From Actinomyces gerencseriae DSM 6844 (lineage in GTDB: Bacteria > Actinomycetota > Actinomycetes > Actinomycetales > Actinomycetaceae): a stretch of DNA of 64,000 nt. The stretch spans positions 115,977-179,976 of the forward strand of contig NZ_KE386871.1 of the NCBI RefSeq assembly GCF_000429265.1, written 5' to 3'. Within the stretch, counting starts at the first letter, position 1. Every line of letters begins with the position of its first letter. The notes under the pieces were generated by a model. The model worked only from the letters and a program-made list of their open reading frames with translations. It was not told the origin of the DNA and did no database searches. The position numbers were made by a program, and so were the translations under genes. Below are positions 43,838-53,062 of the stretch, piece by piece.

Positions 43838-44413
43838 TCAGTCGTCGGGGCGGTCGAGCCAGATCCCGTCACCGTCCTCGACGCGGAAGGCGCCCGCGTC
43901 GAGCCTCTCCGCGATGTCGGAGAACCAGGCCGTGAAGGAGGGGAACTCGGGCTCGGGAGTGGGGCCGTCGATCGGCAGGCTGATGATCTGACCGACGTCC
44001 CCCGCCGGAAGGGGGTCGAGGTCGAGCGCGTAGCCGCGGCCCTCGGCGTCGGTGAACTGGAGCCAGCCCCGGCAGTTCATAACGGTTCTGACCTTGTCGG
44101 GGACCATCCAGTCGATGGAGGTCTCTCCGTCTCGCCCCTCGAAGATCCCGGCGCGCATGTCGGAGGTCCCGATCATCTCATCGACGCCGAGCAGGGTGTG
44201 GTGGTCGAAGAGGTCGAGAAGCCGGGTCGGGTTGTCCTGACCGTCGTGGCGACGCAGGCTCGCCACGACGTCGTCCGGCAGCTCGCGCCCGACCGTCGCG
44301 CGCAGGCGGTCGATGCCCTCGAAGGAGGCCGGGCCCCGAAGCGTGGCGGCGACCCTCGGCGCGCGCTCGGCCAGCACCCGCTCAACGACGTCCCACGCCG
44401 CGCTCACGTCCAT
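43838..44413 (-). CDS. SMI1/KNR4 family protein
   Basis: 191 residues. LRATVGRELPDDVVASLRRH followed by DGQDNPTRLLDLFDHHTLLG is the SMI1/KNR4 signature (LPxDyxxxLxxxDG...llg.W/D). GWLQFTDAEGRGYALDLDPL and GQIISLPID complete the fold. In bacteria the fold occurs as immunity proteins against contact-dependent toxins and as standalone proteins of unknown role. No toxin gene is adjacent, so an isolated copy is the safest description. ATG 44413 is chosen; a longer frame upstream looks non-native. Confidence 0.82.
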   Translation of the reverse strand: MDVSAAWDVVERVLAERAPRVAATLRGPASFEGIDRLRATVGRELPDDVVASLRRHDGQDNPTRLLDLFDHHTLLGVDEMIGTSDMRAGIFEGRDGETSIDWMVPDKVRTVMNCRGWLQFTDAEGRGYALDLDPLPAGDVGQIISLPIDGPTPEPEFPSFTAWFSDIAERLDAGAFRVEDGDGIWLDRPDD

Positions 44414-44641
44414 GCGCTCACGTCCCCGCACCGCCCCTTCCGCGCTTCTCGCGCCGCATACCGGCCCACCCACAACGGCTCCGCGCTCCGGCTCGAGGCT
44501 ACCAGGGACCGCGGGCGTGTGACATCCGCGTCACCCGTGCGATTGTCGCGATGATGGCCGATCATGGTCGGTACGGCGCCGTCCGACCCGCATCCCGCCC
44601 GCGGCGACGCTCATCAGGGACCCGGATCGAGAGGAGCCGAC

Positions 44642-44917
44642 ATGACCGTCCCGCCCGACGACGCGATCGAGGTCGAGCTGCGCTACTTCGCCGCGGCGGC
44701 CGAGGCCGCCGGACGCGCGGAGGAGCGCCTCGAGCTGCCCGCCGGCACGACGCTCGCCGCTCTGCGCGAGCGGCTCGCGGGCCGCGGCCTGGAGATGGCA
44801 CGGGTCATCGGCGTCTCCAGCTGCCTGGTCAACGCGCTGTCGACGCCGGCGGACTCGCTCACCCCCCTGGCCGACGGCGACCGCATCGACGTCCTGCCGC
44901 CCTTCGCCGGAGGCTGA
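44642..44917 (+). CDS. moaD: Molybdopterin synthase small subunit MoaD
   Basis: 91 residues, ubiquitin-like sulphur carrier. ELRYFAAAAEAAGRAEERLE opens the beta-grasp fold, VNALSTPADSLTPLADGDRI and DVLPPFAGG close it; the C-terminal Gly-Gly is adenylylated and thiocarboxylated by MoeB, which is not in the window. ATG 44642 follows GAGAGGAG. It converges with moaE, 25 bases apart. Confidence 0.93.
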   Translation: MTVPPDDAIEVELRYFAAAAEAAGRAEERLELPAGTTLAALRERLAGRGLEMARVIGVSSCLVNALSTPADSLTPLADGDRIDVLPPFAGG

Positions 44918-44942
44918 GGCGCGGCCGACCGCCGACGCCCGC

Positions 44943-45416
44943 TCAGGGGATGTTGGACCACTCGCGCGTGCCGTCGGCGAAGAGCTGGTGCTTCCACACC
45001 GGGAGGCGCTTCTTGACCTCCTCGACGATATCGCCGACGGCCTCGAAGGCCGGCGCGCGGTGGTCGGCGCTCACGGCGACGCCGAGCGCGGTGTCGCCGA
45101 CCTCCAGGTCCCCGACGCGGTGGACGACGGCGAGCGCCCGCAGGCCGGGCCGCCCGGCGATGTCTCCGGCGATCCGGGCGATGACCTCCCCGGCGACCGG
45201 ATGGGCCGAATACGTGATTTCGCTCACATTCCGCCCGCCGTCGTGGTCGCGCACCACGCCGTCGAAGGTGACGACGGCGCCGGCCGCCCGGTCCTCGACG
45301 GCGGCGGCGAGCCCCGGCACCGAGACCCGCCCGAGGACGACCTCGGCCCGCACGACGCGAGCGATCGTCCGGCCGCCCGACTCGGTCGTGCCGGTCGTGC
45401 CGATCCTGTCGGCCAT
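44943..45416 (-). CDS. moaE: Molybdopterin synthase large subunit MoaE
   Basis: 157 residues; with MoaD adds two sulphurs to cyclic pyranopterin monophosphate. GAVVTFDGVVRDHDGGRNVS, EITYSAHPVAGEVIARIAGD, AVVHRVGDLEVGDTALGVAV and VEEVKKRLPVWKHQLFADGT are conserved; the catalytic lysines lie in KKRLPVWKHQ. Start ATG 45416 after GGGAGGATCG. Unusually it faces moaD rather than following it. Confidence 0.95.
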   Translation of the reverse strand: MADRIGTTGTTESGGRTIARVVRAEVVLGRVSVPGLAAAVEDRAAGAVVTFDGVVRDHDGGRNVSEITYSAHPVAGEVIARIAGDIAGRPGLRALAVVHRVGDLEVGDTALGVAVSADHRAPAFEAVGDIVEEVKKRLPVWKHQLFADGTREWSNIP

Positions 45417-45641
45417 AGTCGATCCTCCCGGGTGGTCCGCATCCGGGGCGCGTCGGCCCCTCCCGGAACGTTACACGCCGATGACCGCGCCGAGCGCATG
45501 GACGCCCCGGCGCCCGGTCGGCGCCCTCGTGTCATCCGCGCCCTGCACCATCCCGACCGCGGGCGGGCATGATGGCCCGGAGGCGACGTCGCGCCGCGGC
45601 CCGCCCGCGCGTATCGTCGTCGCCAGCACCGAAGGAGGACC

Positions 45642-47072
45642 ATGTCCGAGCTGCTCGGTCCGGACGCCTACGTCGATGACGTCCTCGCCGCACTGACGCC
45701 CCTGCCCGCGACCGACGTCCCCGTGGCCGCGGCGCACGGCCTGGTGCTCGCCCAGGACGTCACGGCCGCCCTGCCGGTGCCGCCGTGGACCAACTCGGCC
45801 ATGGACGGCTACGCGGTGCGGGCACGGGACACGGCCCCGGCCGCGCCCCGGGCGCCCGTCGTCCTGCCGGTGAGCGGGGACGTGCCGGCCGGCTCCGTCC
45901 CCGCGCCCCTGGTCCCCGGAACGGCCCAGCGGATCATGACCGGCGCCGTGCTGCCCGAGGGCGCCGACGCCGTCATCAGGGTCGAGGACACCGACCAGGA
46001 ATCCGGCCCCCGGCCGCTGCCCGCCGAGGTCGAGGTCCGCGCCGCCGCCCGAGCGGGCCTCAACGTGCGCCGCGCGGGCGAGGACGTCGGCGTCGGGGAC
46101 CGGGTCCTGGCGGCCGGTGCGCTCCTGTCGGCGACCGCCGTCTCCTCCCTCGCCTCGGTCGGTCTGGCCTCAGTGCGCGCCGTGCCGAGACCGCGGGTCG
46201 CCGTCGTGTCCACCGGCGCCGAGCTCGTCGATCCCGGCCGGCCGCTGCCCGCCGGCGCCGTGCCCGACTCCAACTCCGTGCTGCTGGCGGGGCTGATCGC
46301 CGAGCACGGCGCGTCGCTCGCGTCGGTGTCGCGCAGCGGCGACACCGCCGAGTCGCTGGCGGGCGCGCTCGTGAGAGCGGCTCGCGGGGCCGACCTCGTC
46401 GTCACCTCCGGCGGGATATCGGCCGGAGCCTTCGATCCTCTCATCATGCTGGCGGATGACGGCGCCTCGGACGGCCCGGTGCGGCTGCACCCCGCCAAGG
46501 TCGCCATGCAGCCGGGCAAGCCGCAGGGCCACGGCGCGGTGCGCGTGGAGGACGACGGGACTCAGCGGGAGGTGCCCATCATCGCCCTGCCGGGCAACCC
46601 GGTGAGCGTGCTCGTGTCCTTCACCACTATCGTCGCCCCGGCCCTGGCGCGCCTGGCCGGGCACGACGCCGCCGGCCCGGGCCCCGGACGGGCCGGGGAC
46701 TCTCCGGGCCGGCGGGAGCCGCCGCTGCACGCGCGCGCCGCGGCCGCGTGGCGAACGCCCCCGGGCAGGCGCCAGTACATCCCCGTGCGCTTCGTCGACG
46801 CCCCGGCCCCGGCGTCTGCGGGCGCCCCGACGCGGGGCGCGGATCCCGGGGCCGAGCCCCGGTGGGTGGAGCCGACTCACCGCCTGGGCTCGGGCTCGCA
46901 CCTCGTGGCCTCCCTATCGGCCGCCGAGGCGCTCGCCGTCGTGGGCGAGCACGTGCTCGAGGTCGCTCTCGGAGACCCGGTGGGCCTCATCGCGCTGAGC
47001 GCCCCGGCGGCACCGGGAGGGGCCTCCCGCCCCACGGCCCCGTCGCGCCCACCGACCCGCACCGGGCCCTGA
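45642..47072 (+). CDS. moeA: Molybdopterin molybdotransferase MoeA
   Basis: 476 residues; inserts molybdate into adenylylated molybdopterin. PVPPWTNSAMDGYAVRA is the MoeA N-terminal signature, then RIMTGAVLPEGADAVIRVED, RRAGEDVGVGDRVLAAGALL, VSTGAELVDPG, DSNSVLLAGLI, VTSGGISAGAFD (domain III substrate site) and PIIALPGNPVSVLVSF. The last 130 residues contain a Pro/Ala/Gly-rich insertion (about 350-395). ATG 45642 follows GAAGGAGG. moaC follows after 44 bases. The preceding 225-base gap (45417-45641) holds no gene. Confidence 0.95.
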   Translation: MSELLGPDAYVDDVLAALTPLPATDVPVAAAHGLVLAQDVTAALPVPPWTNSAMDGYAVRARDTAPAAPRAPVVLPVSGDVPAGSVPAPLVPGTAQRIMTGAVLPEGADAVIRVEDTDQESGPRPLPAEVEVRAAARAGLNVRRAGEDVGVGDRVLAAGALLSATAVSSLASVGLASVRAVPRPRVAVVSTGAELVDPGRPLPAGAVPDSNSVLLAGLIAEHGASLASVSRSGDTAESLAGALVRAARGADLVVTSGGISAGAFDPLIMLADDGASDGPVRLHPAKVAMQPGKPQGHGAVRVEDDGTQREVPIIALPGNPVSVLVSFTTIVAPALARLAGHDAAGPGPGRAGDSPGRREPPLHARAAAAWRTPPGRRQYIPVRFVDAPAPASAGAPTRGADPGAEPRWVEPTHRLGSGSHLVASLSAAEALAVVGEHVLEVALGDPVGLIALSAPAAPGGASRPTAPSRPPTRTGP

Positions 47073-47116
47073 ACGGATCCGCACGCCCCGCTCCACCCGT
47101 GCTCGAAGGAATCACC

Positions 47117-47608
47117 ATGACGGACCCGTCCCGCATCCGCCTGACTCACCTGGACGACGCCGGCGCCGCCCGTATGGTGGATGTCTCGGCCAAGACGCCC
47201 ACGGTGCGCACCGCGAGCGCGACCGCCTTCGTGGCCTGCTCGCCGAGCACCGTCGCCGCGCTGCGCGACGGGACGGTCCCCAAGGGGGACGCGCTCGCCG
47301 TGGCGCGCGTGGCCGGCATCGCGGCCGCCAAGAGGGTTCCCGAGCTGCTCCCCCTGGCGCACGTCATCGGCGTGCACGGCTGCCGGGTGGACCTGACCGT
47401 CGAGGAGGGGGGCGTGCGCGTCTCCTCGACCGTGCGCACGGCGGACCGCACGGGGGTGGAGATGGAGGCGCTGACCGCCGCGACCGTCGCGGGTCTGGCG
47501 ATCGTGGACATGGTCAAGGGAGTGGACCGCGGTGTGATGCTGCGCGAGGCGGCGGTGACGGCGAAGTCGGGCGGCCGCTCGGGCGACTGGGCGCGCCCGG
47601 CCGACTGA
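47117..47608 (+). CDS. moaC: Cyclic pyranopterin monophosphate synthase MoaC
   Basis: 163 residues; converts the MoaA product to cPMP. LTHLDDAGAARMVDVSAKTP is the family start, PKGDALAVARVAGIAAAKRV, PELLPLAHVIGVHGCRVDLT, DRTGVEMEALTAATVAGLAI and DMVKGVDRGVML contain the catalytic His, Lys and Asp residues. ATG 47117 follows CGAAGGAATC. The Pup-system gene arc begins 210 bases downstream on the same strand; the gap has no gene. Confidence 0.96.
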   Translation: MTDPSRIRLTHLDDAGAARMVDVSAKTPTVRTASATAFVACSPSTVAALRDGTVPKGDALAVARVAGIAAAKRVPELLPLAHVIGVHGCRVDLTVEEGGVRVSSTVRTADRTGVEMEALTAATVAGLAIVDMVKGVDRGVMLREAAVTAKSGGRSGDWARPAD

Positions 47609-47818
47609 CGACGCGGTCGGCCACCGGGAGGAACGATCCGACGACGTCCGCCCGCGCGGACGGCCTCCCGTCATCGGCGGAATCCGCCGGGCTCGACCGG
47701 CTCCGCGCCGCCCTCCCCTGTTGCCGCGCGCGCGAACGCGCTAACCTCGTTCTGGTACAGGCGTGCCACTCCGGGTTCCGGTCGGCCGCCGGACCCCGCC
47801 GAGGCGAAGGAGCAGGAC

Positions 47819-49498
47819 GTGGATGAGGGCACCGTCGCGCGTGCGCGGCCGCGCGACACCGGGGGCGCCTCCGGCGTCGCGGACCCGACCGCCGCCGAGA
47901 CCGCGGACTCCGCTCCCCCGAGCACCAGGGCCGCCGGGGCCGGTGGACCCGTGGCGCCCGATCCCATCGCGCCCGACACCGACGTCCTGGTGCGCAAGAA
48001 CCGCAGCCTGGCCCGCGCCCTGGCGTCGGCGCGCCGGGAGCTGGCCGCCGCCCAGGAGGAGATCGAGCGCCTGACCGCGCCCCCGCTCTCCTTCGCCACG
48101 CATGCGGGCGTCGTCGACGCCATGGCCCGCACCATCGACGTCATCGTGGCGGGCAGGCGGATGCGGGTGACGGCGTCGTCCGCCCTGCCCCTGGGAGGCC
48201 TGGAGCCCGGCACCGCCCTCGTCCTGGACGAGCGCCTCAACGCGGTGGCCACCGCCGAGCCGAACGACGTCGGCGAGCTCGTCAGCGTCGAGCAGCTCCT
48301 GGACGAGCGCCACGTCCTGGTCGCCGTGCGCAGCGAGGACACCCGCGTCCTGCGCCTGTCCCCCGGCCTGCTCTCCATCCGCCTGCGTCCCGGCGACGCC
48401 CTCATGGCCGATCTCAAGGACGGCGTCGCCCTGCGCCGCGTCGCCCGCCGCGAGGTCGAGGACCTCCTCCTGGACGACTCCCCCGACACCTCCTGGGAGA
48501 TGATCGGCGGTCTGGACGCGACCATCGAGCGCATCCGCGACGCCATCGAGCTGCCCATGGCCCACCCCGAGCTCTACGTCGAGCACCGCCTGCGCCCGCC
48601 GCGGGGCCTGCTGCTCTACGGCCCGCCGGGGGTCGGCAAGACCCTCATCGCCAGGGCCGTGGCCACGTCCCTGGCGCGCACCACCGGCCAGCGCACCCAC
48701 TTCCTCAACATCAAGGGCCCCCAGCTGCTGGACAAGTACGTCGGGGAGACCGAGCGGCGCATCCGCCTCATCTTCACCCGCGCCCGCGACAAGGCGGTCC
48801 GCGGCATCCCCGTGGTCGTCTTCTTCGACGAGATGGAGTCCCTGTTCCGCACCCGCGGCACGGGGGTGTCCAGCGACGTCGAGACCACGGTGGTCCCCCA
48901 GCTGCTCGCCGAGATCGACGGCGTGGAGGAGATGCGCAACGTCATCGTCATCGGCGCCTCCAACCGCGAGGACATGATCGACCCGGCGATCCTGCGACCC
49001 GGTCGCCTCGACGTGCGCATCCGCATCGACCGGCCCGACCGCGAGGCGAGCCGCCAGATCCTGGAGCGCTACCTCACCGAGGACCTGCCTCTCCACCCCG
49101 ACGAGCTCGCCGCCGCCGGATCGGCGGGCGGTGCCGTGCGGGCCATGGGCGAGGCGCTGCTGGACGGACTGTTCTCCCGCAGCCCGAGCACCGCGGTCCT
49201 GGAGGTCCACCGGCGCTCGGGGGCGGTCGAGACCTGGCACCTGGCCGACCTGGTCTCCGGGGCCATGATCGCCTCGGTCGTCGAGCGCGCCAAGGCCTCC
49301 GCCGTCAAGGACGCCCTGGCGGGCCGCCGCGGTCTGACGACCGCTCATCTCCTGGACGCCCTGCACGCCGAGGTGGCCGAGTCCGCCGAGCTGCCCGGCG
49401 CCTCCGACCCCGAGGAATGGGCGCGCGTCATCGGGCGCGGGCGGCGCGCCGACCCCGTCATCGCACTCGCCCCGGCCCGCGGGAAGGAGACCGGATGA
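47819..49498 (+). CDS. arc: Proteasome-associated/ARC AAA+ ATPase
   Basis: 559 residues. A disordered 55-residue N-terminus, a coiled coil that captures Pup (VRKNRSLARALASARRELAA, AQEEIERL, about 57-88), two OB-fold segments (100-235), then one AAA+ domain with Walker A GPPGVGKT (about 267), Walker B VVFFDEMES (about 335), GASNREDMIDPAILRPGRLD. Mycobacterial Mpa ends in a GQYL tail that opens the 20S gate; here the C-terminus is ...LAPARGKETG, so that docking tail is missing. This resembles the proteasome-independent form (Cpa) of corynebacteria. GTG start after GAAGGAG; the stop overlaps dop. Confidence 0.93.
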   Translation: MDEGTVARARPRDTGGASGVADPTAAETADSAPPSTRAAGAGGPVAPDPIAPDTDVLVRKNRSLARALASARRELAAAQEEIERLTAPPLSFATHAGVVDAMARTIDVIVAGRRMRVTASSALPLGGLEPGTALVLDERLNAVATAEPNDVGELVSVEQLLDERHVLVAVRSEDTRVLRLSPGLLSIRLRPGDALMADLKDGVALRRVARREVEDLLLDDSPDTSWEMIGGLDATIERIRDAIELPMAHPELYVEHRLRPPRGLLLYGPPGVGKTLIARAVATSLARTTGQRTHFLNIKGPQLLDKYVGETERRIRLIFTRARDKAVRGIPVVVFFDEMESLFRTRGTGVSSDVETTVVPQLLAEIDGVEEMRNVIVIGASNREDMIDPAILRPGRLDVRIRIDRPDREASRQILERYLTEDLPLHPDELAAAGSAGGAVRAMGEALLDGLFSRSPSTAVLEVHRRSGAVETWHLADLVSGAMIASVVERAKASAVKDALAGRRGLTTAHLLDALHAEVAESAELPGASDPEEWARVIGRGRRADPVIALAPARGKETG

Positions 49499-51324
49499 TC
49501 ACCGTGCGCAGGATCATGGGCGTGGAGACCGAGTACGCCCTCATCGACCGCGACGACCCGAGCGCCGACCCCGACCGACTGGCCCGCGCCCTGCTGTTCG
49601 CCTACGCGCGCGAGGCGGCCGCCGGCGGCGCGCCGTCCACGGACCACGTGCCGGCCGACGCCGGCCGGGAGCTGCTGGCCGGCGCCGGCTGCCGCTTCGA
49701 CTACTCCGGCGAGCTGCCCACCAGGGACGCGCGCGACGGCGCCGACCACGACCTGGCCCCCGAGGCTCGCACGGACAGGGAGGCGGGGGCGGTCCTGACC
49801 GGCTCGCCCACGCGCTGGGTCAAACGGGTGGCGCCCTTCGAGGCGCATTACTACCGGGGCTCGGCCAGCCACGCCGTCAACGGGGCCCGGCTCTACGTGG
49901 ACCACACCCATCCCGAGTACGCCTCCCCCGAGGCCCTCGGCCCCCGCGAGGCGGTTCTGTACGACAAGGCCGGCGATCTGCTCATGCACCGTGCCGAGAC
50001 CGCCCTGGGCCGCCGGCGCGGCTCGCGGATCCAGGTCATCAAGAACAACACCGACGGTCACGGCGCCGCCTGGGGCGCCCACGAGTCCTACGCGGTGCGC
50101 CGCTCCGTGCCCTGGGAGCTGCTCACCTCCGTCATCCTGCCCTTCTTAGTCACCCGGCAGGTCATCGGCGGCTCCGGGCGGGTCGGCATCGGCCCCGATG
50201 GGCTCACGCCCGGCTTCCAGGTCTTCGCGCGCGCCGACTACGTCGAGCAGGAGGTCTCGCTCTACACCACCCGCGAGCGCCCCATCGTCAACACCCGCGA
50301 CGAGCCGCACGCCGACGCGGGCCTCTGGCGCCGCCTGCACGTCATCACCGCCGACTCCTCGAACCTGGCGATCACGGGCCTGCTGCGCACCGGCTCCATG
50401 GCGGCGCTGCTGTCCCTGATCGAGGAGCATCCGGAGCGGGCGCGCGCCCTGGCCGAGCGCTTCGCCTTCGCCGACCCGGTCGGCGCACTGCGCGCCTTCT
50501 CCCACGACCCCGATCTGCGGGTGCGCTGCGACCTGGCGGCCGGGGGCGCGGCGAGCGCGCTGGAGGTCCAGCGCGCCTTCCTCACGGAGATCCGCGCCGC
50601 CGCCCGACCGGACGGGGCGGCGGATGGCGCGTCCGAGGGGCCCGACGAGGAGACCGCCGAGCTCCTGGCGCTGTGGGGCGAGGCCCTCGACGCCCTGGAG
50701 CGCTCCCCGCTGCGGGCCGCGCACCTGGTGGAGTGGTGCGCCAAGCTGGCGGTGCTGGAGCGCCTGCGCGCCCGTTACGGCTGCGGCTGGGACGACCCCC
50801 GTATCCGGGCCGCCGACCTGCAGCTCGGCGTCGTCGATCCTGCGACCTCGCTCGCGGCCGCCCTGGAGCGGGCGGGCTCGGTGCGCCGGGTCGTGGACGA
50901 TCAGGCGGTGCGCGCCGCGGTCGAGCGGGCTCCCGCCGATACCCGGGCCGGTGGGCGGGCCGCGTTCCTGCGGGCCTTCCCCGACCGGGTGTGGGCGGCG
51001 AGCTGGACCTCCCTGGTGGTGGACACCGGCGGGACCGACCTGCTGCGGGTGAGCCTGCCCGACCCGACCCACCCGACGGCGGCGGAGGCGGAGCGGGCCC
51101 TCGGGCGCGGTGCGGGCGGTGACCGGGGCGCCGAGGGCGGGGCCGACGACGATCGGGGCGCGAGTCTCGTCTCGGCGCTGGAGGCGCTGGGAGTCGAGAT
51201 CCCCGAGGAGCCGCGCACCTACGCCTGGGACGAGGGCTTCTACGCCGACTCCGCCCCGGGGACCCCCGGTCCCCGGGAGTCCGCCGCCACGGCGCCGGTG
51301 GGCGACGACGGCGCCGCGCACTAG
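49495..51324 (+). CDS. dop: Depupylase/deamidase of Pup
   Basis: 609 residues, glutamine-synthetase-like fold. It deamidates the Pup C-terminal Gln to Glu and also removes Pup from substrates. MGVETEYALIDRDDPSADPD has the nucleotide/Mg ligands, SASHAVNGARLYVDHTHPEY with the catalytic Asp is the loop that separates Dop from PafA in character, and VIKNNTDGHGAAWGAHESYA and FVNTRDEPHAD-type IVNTRDEPHADAGLWRRLHV are conserved. About 100 residues longer than mycobacterial Dop because of a disordered insert near 380-400 and a long acidic tail. ATG 49495 overlaps the arc stop (ATGA). pup follows after 56 bases. Confidence 0.94.
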   Translation: MITVRRIMGVETEYALIDRDDPSADPDRLARALLFAYAREAAAGGAPSTDHVPADAGRELLAGAGCRFDYSGELPTRDARDGADHDLAPEARTDREAGAVLTGSPTRWVKRVAPFEAHYYRGSASHAVNGARLYVDHTHPEYASPEALGPREAVLYDKAGDLLMHRAETALGRRRGSRIQVIKNNTDGHGAAWGAHESYAVRRSVPWELLTSVILPFLVTRQVIGGSGRVGIGPDGLTPGFQVFARADYVEQEVSLYTTRERPIVNTRDEPHADAGLWRRLHVITADSSNLAITGLLRTGSMAALLSLIEEHPERARALAERFAFADPVGALRAFSHDPDLRVRCDLAAGGAASALEVQRAFLTEIRAAARPDGAADGASEGPDEETAELLALWGEALDALERSPLRAAHLVEWCAKLAVLERLRARYGCGWDDPRIRAADLQLGVVDPATSLAAALERAGSVRRVVDDQAVRAAVERAPADTRAGGRAAFLRAFPDRVWAASWTSLVVDTGGTDLLRVSLPDPTHPTAAEAERALGRGAGGDRGAEGGADDDRGASLVSALEALGVEIPEEPRTYAWDEGFYADSAPGTPGPRESAATAPVGDDGAAH

Positions 51325-51380
51325 GCTCGGCGCGGTGACGTGCGGGAACGAGCACAGGGACAGCACAAGGAGGCAGTGAC

Positions 51381-51566
51381 ATGGCAGATCGCATCCACAA
51401 GGAGGTCTCGCGCGAGGACGCCCCCGAGCCCGAGCCGGCCCCGGCGCCGGTGGCGCCCAGCGCCGCGGCCCAGGGGCTGGACGAGGTCCTGGACGGGATC
51501 GACGACGTCCTGGAGGTCAACGCGCTGACCTTCGTGCAGAGCTTCCGGCAGAAGGGCGGCCAGTGA
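51381..51566 (+). CDS. pup: Prokaryotic ubiquitin-like protein Pup
   Basis: 61 residues, intrinsically disordered modifier. The N-terminal half is acidic and Pro/Ala-rich; LDEVLDGIDDVLEVNALTFV is the helix that binds the ARC coiled coil; the end FRQKGGQ gives the deamidatable C-terminal Gln after Gly-Gly. So Dop must convert Gln to Glu before PafA can ligate it. GTGA overlap with pafA. No proteasome alpha/beta genes lie between pup and pafA, unlike Mycobacterium and Streptomyces. Confidence 0.97.
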   Translation: MADRIHKEVSREDAPEPEPAPAPVAPSAAAQGLDEVLDGIDDVLEVNALTFVQSFRQKGGQ

Positions 51567-53062
51567 GCCCTGCCCCCGCCGGGCGCCTGCACCGCGCCGT
51601 GGGGATCGAGACCGAGTACGGGATCACCAGCGCCCACCTCGCCCCCGGCCGCGACGGCGCGCCGTTGAGCGTCGAGGAGGCGGTGCGGGAGGTCTTCCGC
51701 GACGTCTCCTCCCCGCGCAGCGGAACGCATCGCTTCACCGCCGCGGGGGCGCGCCTGTACATCGACGTCGGCATGCACCCGGAGTACGCGGGGCCGGAGT
51801 GCGTGTGGACGACCGACGTGGTGGCCCAGGACCTGGCCGGCGACGCGGTGCTGGCCTCGATGACCCGCACCGCCAACGCCCGTCTGGAGTCCCGCGGCGC
51901 GCGCATCCACCTGCTCAAGTCGAACACGGACGCGTGGGGCGCCACCTTCGGCTGCCACGAGAACTACCAGGTCAGGCGCGACGCGGCCCTGCCCATGGGC
52001 GGGCTGGTGGGGCTGCTGGCGGCCCGCCAGATCCTCGCCGGCGCCGGGGCGCTGCCCATCGACCGGGGCGGGCGGGCAGATGCGGACGGCGGGAACGGCA
52101 CCGCCGGCCCGCTCGGAGCCTCCGGTGCCGGAGGCGCTGACGGCGCTGACGGCGCCGACGGCGCTGATCACCCGCTGGGTCCCATGCGCTACTCGGCGCG
52201 CGCCGACCACGTCCACGGCGCGACCTCGGCCGACCCCACCCGCGAGCGCGCCTTCGTCAACACCCGCGACGAGCCGCACGCCGACGCGAGCCGCTGGCGC
52301 CGCCTGCACGTGGTCGCCGCGGACTCCGCGGTCAGTCCCTGGACGACCGCGCTCAAGGTCGTCCTGATGGACGCCGCCCTGACCCTGGTCGAGCGCGGCG
52401 AGTGGAGCCTGGCCGAATGCGAGCTGGCCGCCCCGGCGCGCGCCGCCCGCGTGTGGAACCGGGAGCCGAACACGCCCTGCGAACGAGCCGACGGGCGCAG
52501 CGCCATCACCTGCCCGGAGCTGCTGGAGCTCGTCCTGGAGCGGCTGGCGGCCCTGCCCGCGGACGAGACCGACGAGCTGACCGCGCGCGTGCTCGACCTG
52601 GCGGGGCGGGGCGCGCGGGCCCTGCGCTCAGGGCAGTCGGAGCCCGTGGCCACCGAGCTGGACTGGGCGATCAAGCACCGGGTCCTGGCGCGGGTCGCCG
52701 AGCGCGCCCCCGCCGGCTGGCGGGATGCGCGGGTGCGGCGCGCCGAGCTGGCCTACCACGACCTGTCGGCGGACGCCGGCCTGCGCGAGGCGCTGACCTC
52801 CGCCGGGCTCATGACGCCCCTCGTGGCGCCGCAGGAGGTGACCGCGGCCCGTGCCCGACCGCCCCGTGGGACCCGGGCCGGGCTGCGCGGGCGCGTGGTC
52901 GCGGCCTGCGAGCGCACCGGGAGGGTCGCCTCCATCGGTTGGGCGCACGTGCGTCTGGACGATCCGCCCCGCCCCCAGATCGATCTGCCGGACCCGCTGC
53001 GCACCGAGAGCGAGGACGTGGAGACGCTCCTGGACGAGATCGACGCCCTGGGACCCGCATGA
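51563..53062 (+). CDS. pafA: Pup-protein ligase
   Basis: 499 residues; activates the Pup C-terminal Glu as a phosphate and joins it to substrate lysines. RAVGIETEYGITSAHLAPGR, ARLYIDVGMHPEYAGPECVW (catalytic Asp in the same place as in Dop), LLKSNTDAWGATFGCHENYQ and FVNTRDEPHADASRWRRLHV are diagnostic. Compared with mycobacterial PafA there is an insert of about 40 residues (about 167-206) rich in Gly-Ala-Asp repeats (GADGADGADGAD), likely a surface loop. Start GTG 51563 overlaps pup; stop overlaps mobA (ATGA). Confidence 0.95.
   Translation: MSPAPAGRLHRAVGIETEYGITSAHLAPGRDGAPLSVEEAVREVFRDVSSPRSGTHRFTAAGARLYIDVGMHPEYAGPECVWTTDVVAQDLAGDAVLASMTRTANARLESRGARIHLLKSNTDAWGATFGCHENYQVRRDAALPMGGLVGLLAARQILAGAGALPIDRGGRADADGGNGTAGPLGASGAGGADGADGADGADHPLGPMRYSARADHVHGATSADPTRERAFVNTRDEPHADASRWRRLHVVAADSAVSPWTTALKVVLMDAALTLVERGEWSLAECELAAPARAARVWNREPNTPCERADGRSAITCPELLELVLERLAALPADETDELTARVLDLAGRGARALRSGQSEPVATELDWAIKHRVLARVAERAPAGWRDARVRRAELAYHDLSADAGLREALTSAGLMTPLVAPQEVTAARARPPRGTRAGLRGRVVAACERTGRVASIGWAHVRLDDPPRPQIDLPDPLRTESEDVETLLDEIDALGPA

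Noticed and set aside
44642-45416. moaD-moaE as one operon
   Set aside because: They are on opposite strands and converge, so they cannot share a transcript despite acting in one enzyme.
51324-51563. prcB/prcA proteasome core genes between dop, pup and pafA
   Set aside because: pup is followed by pafA with a 4-base overlap, and the 56-base dop-pup gap cannot hold them.
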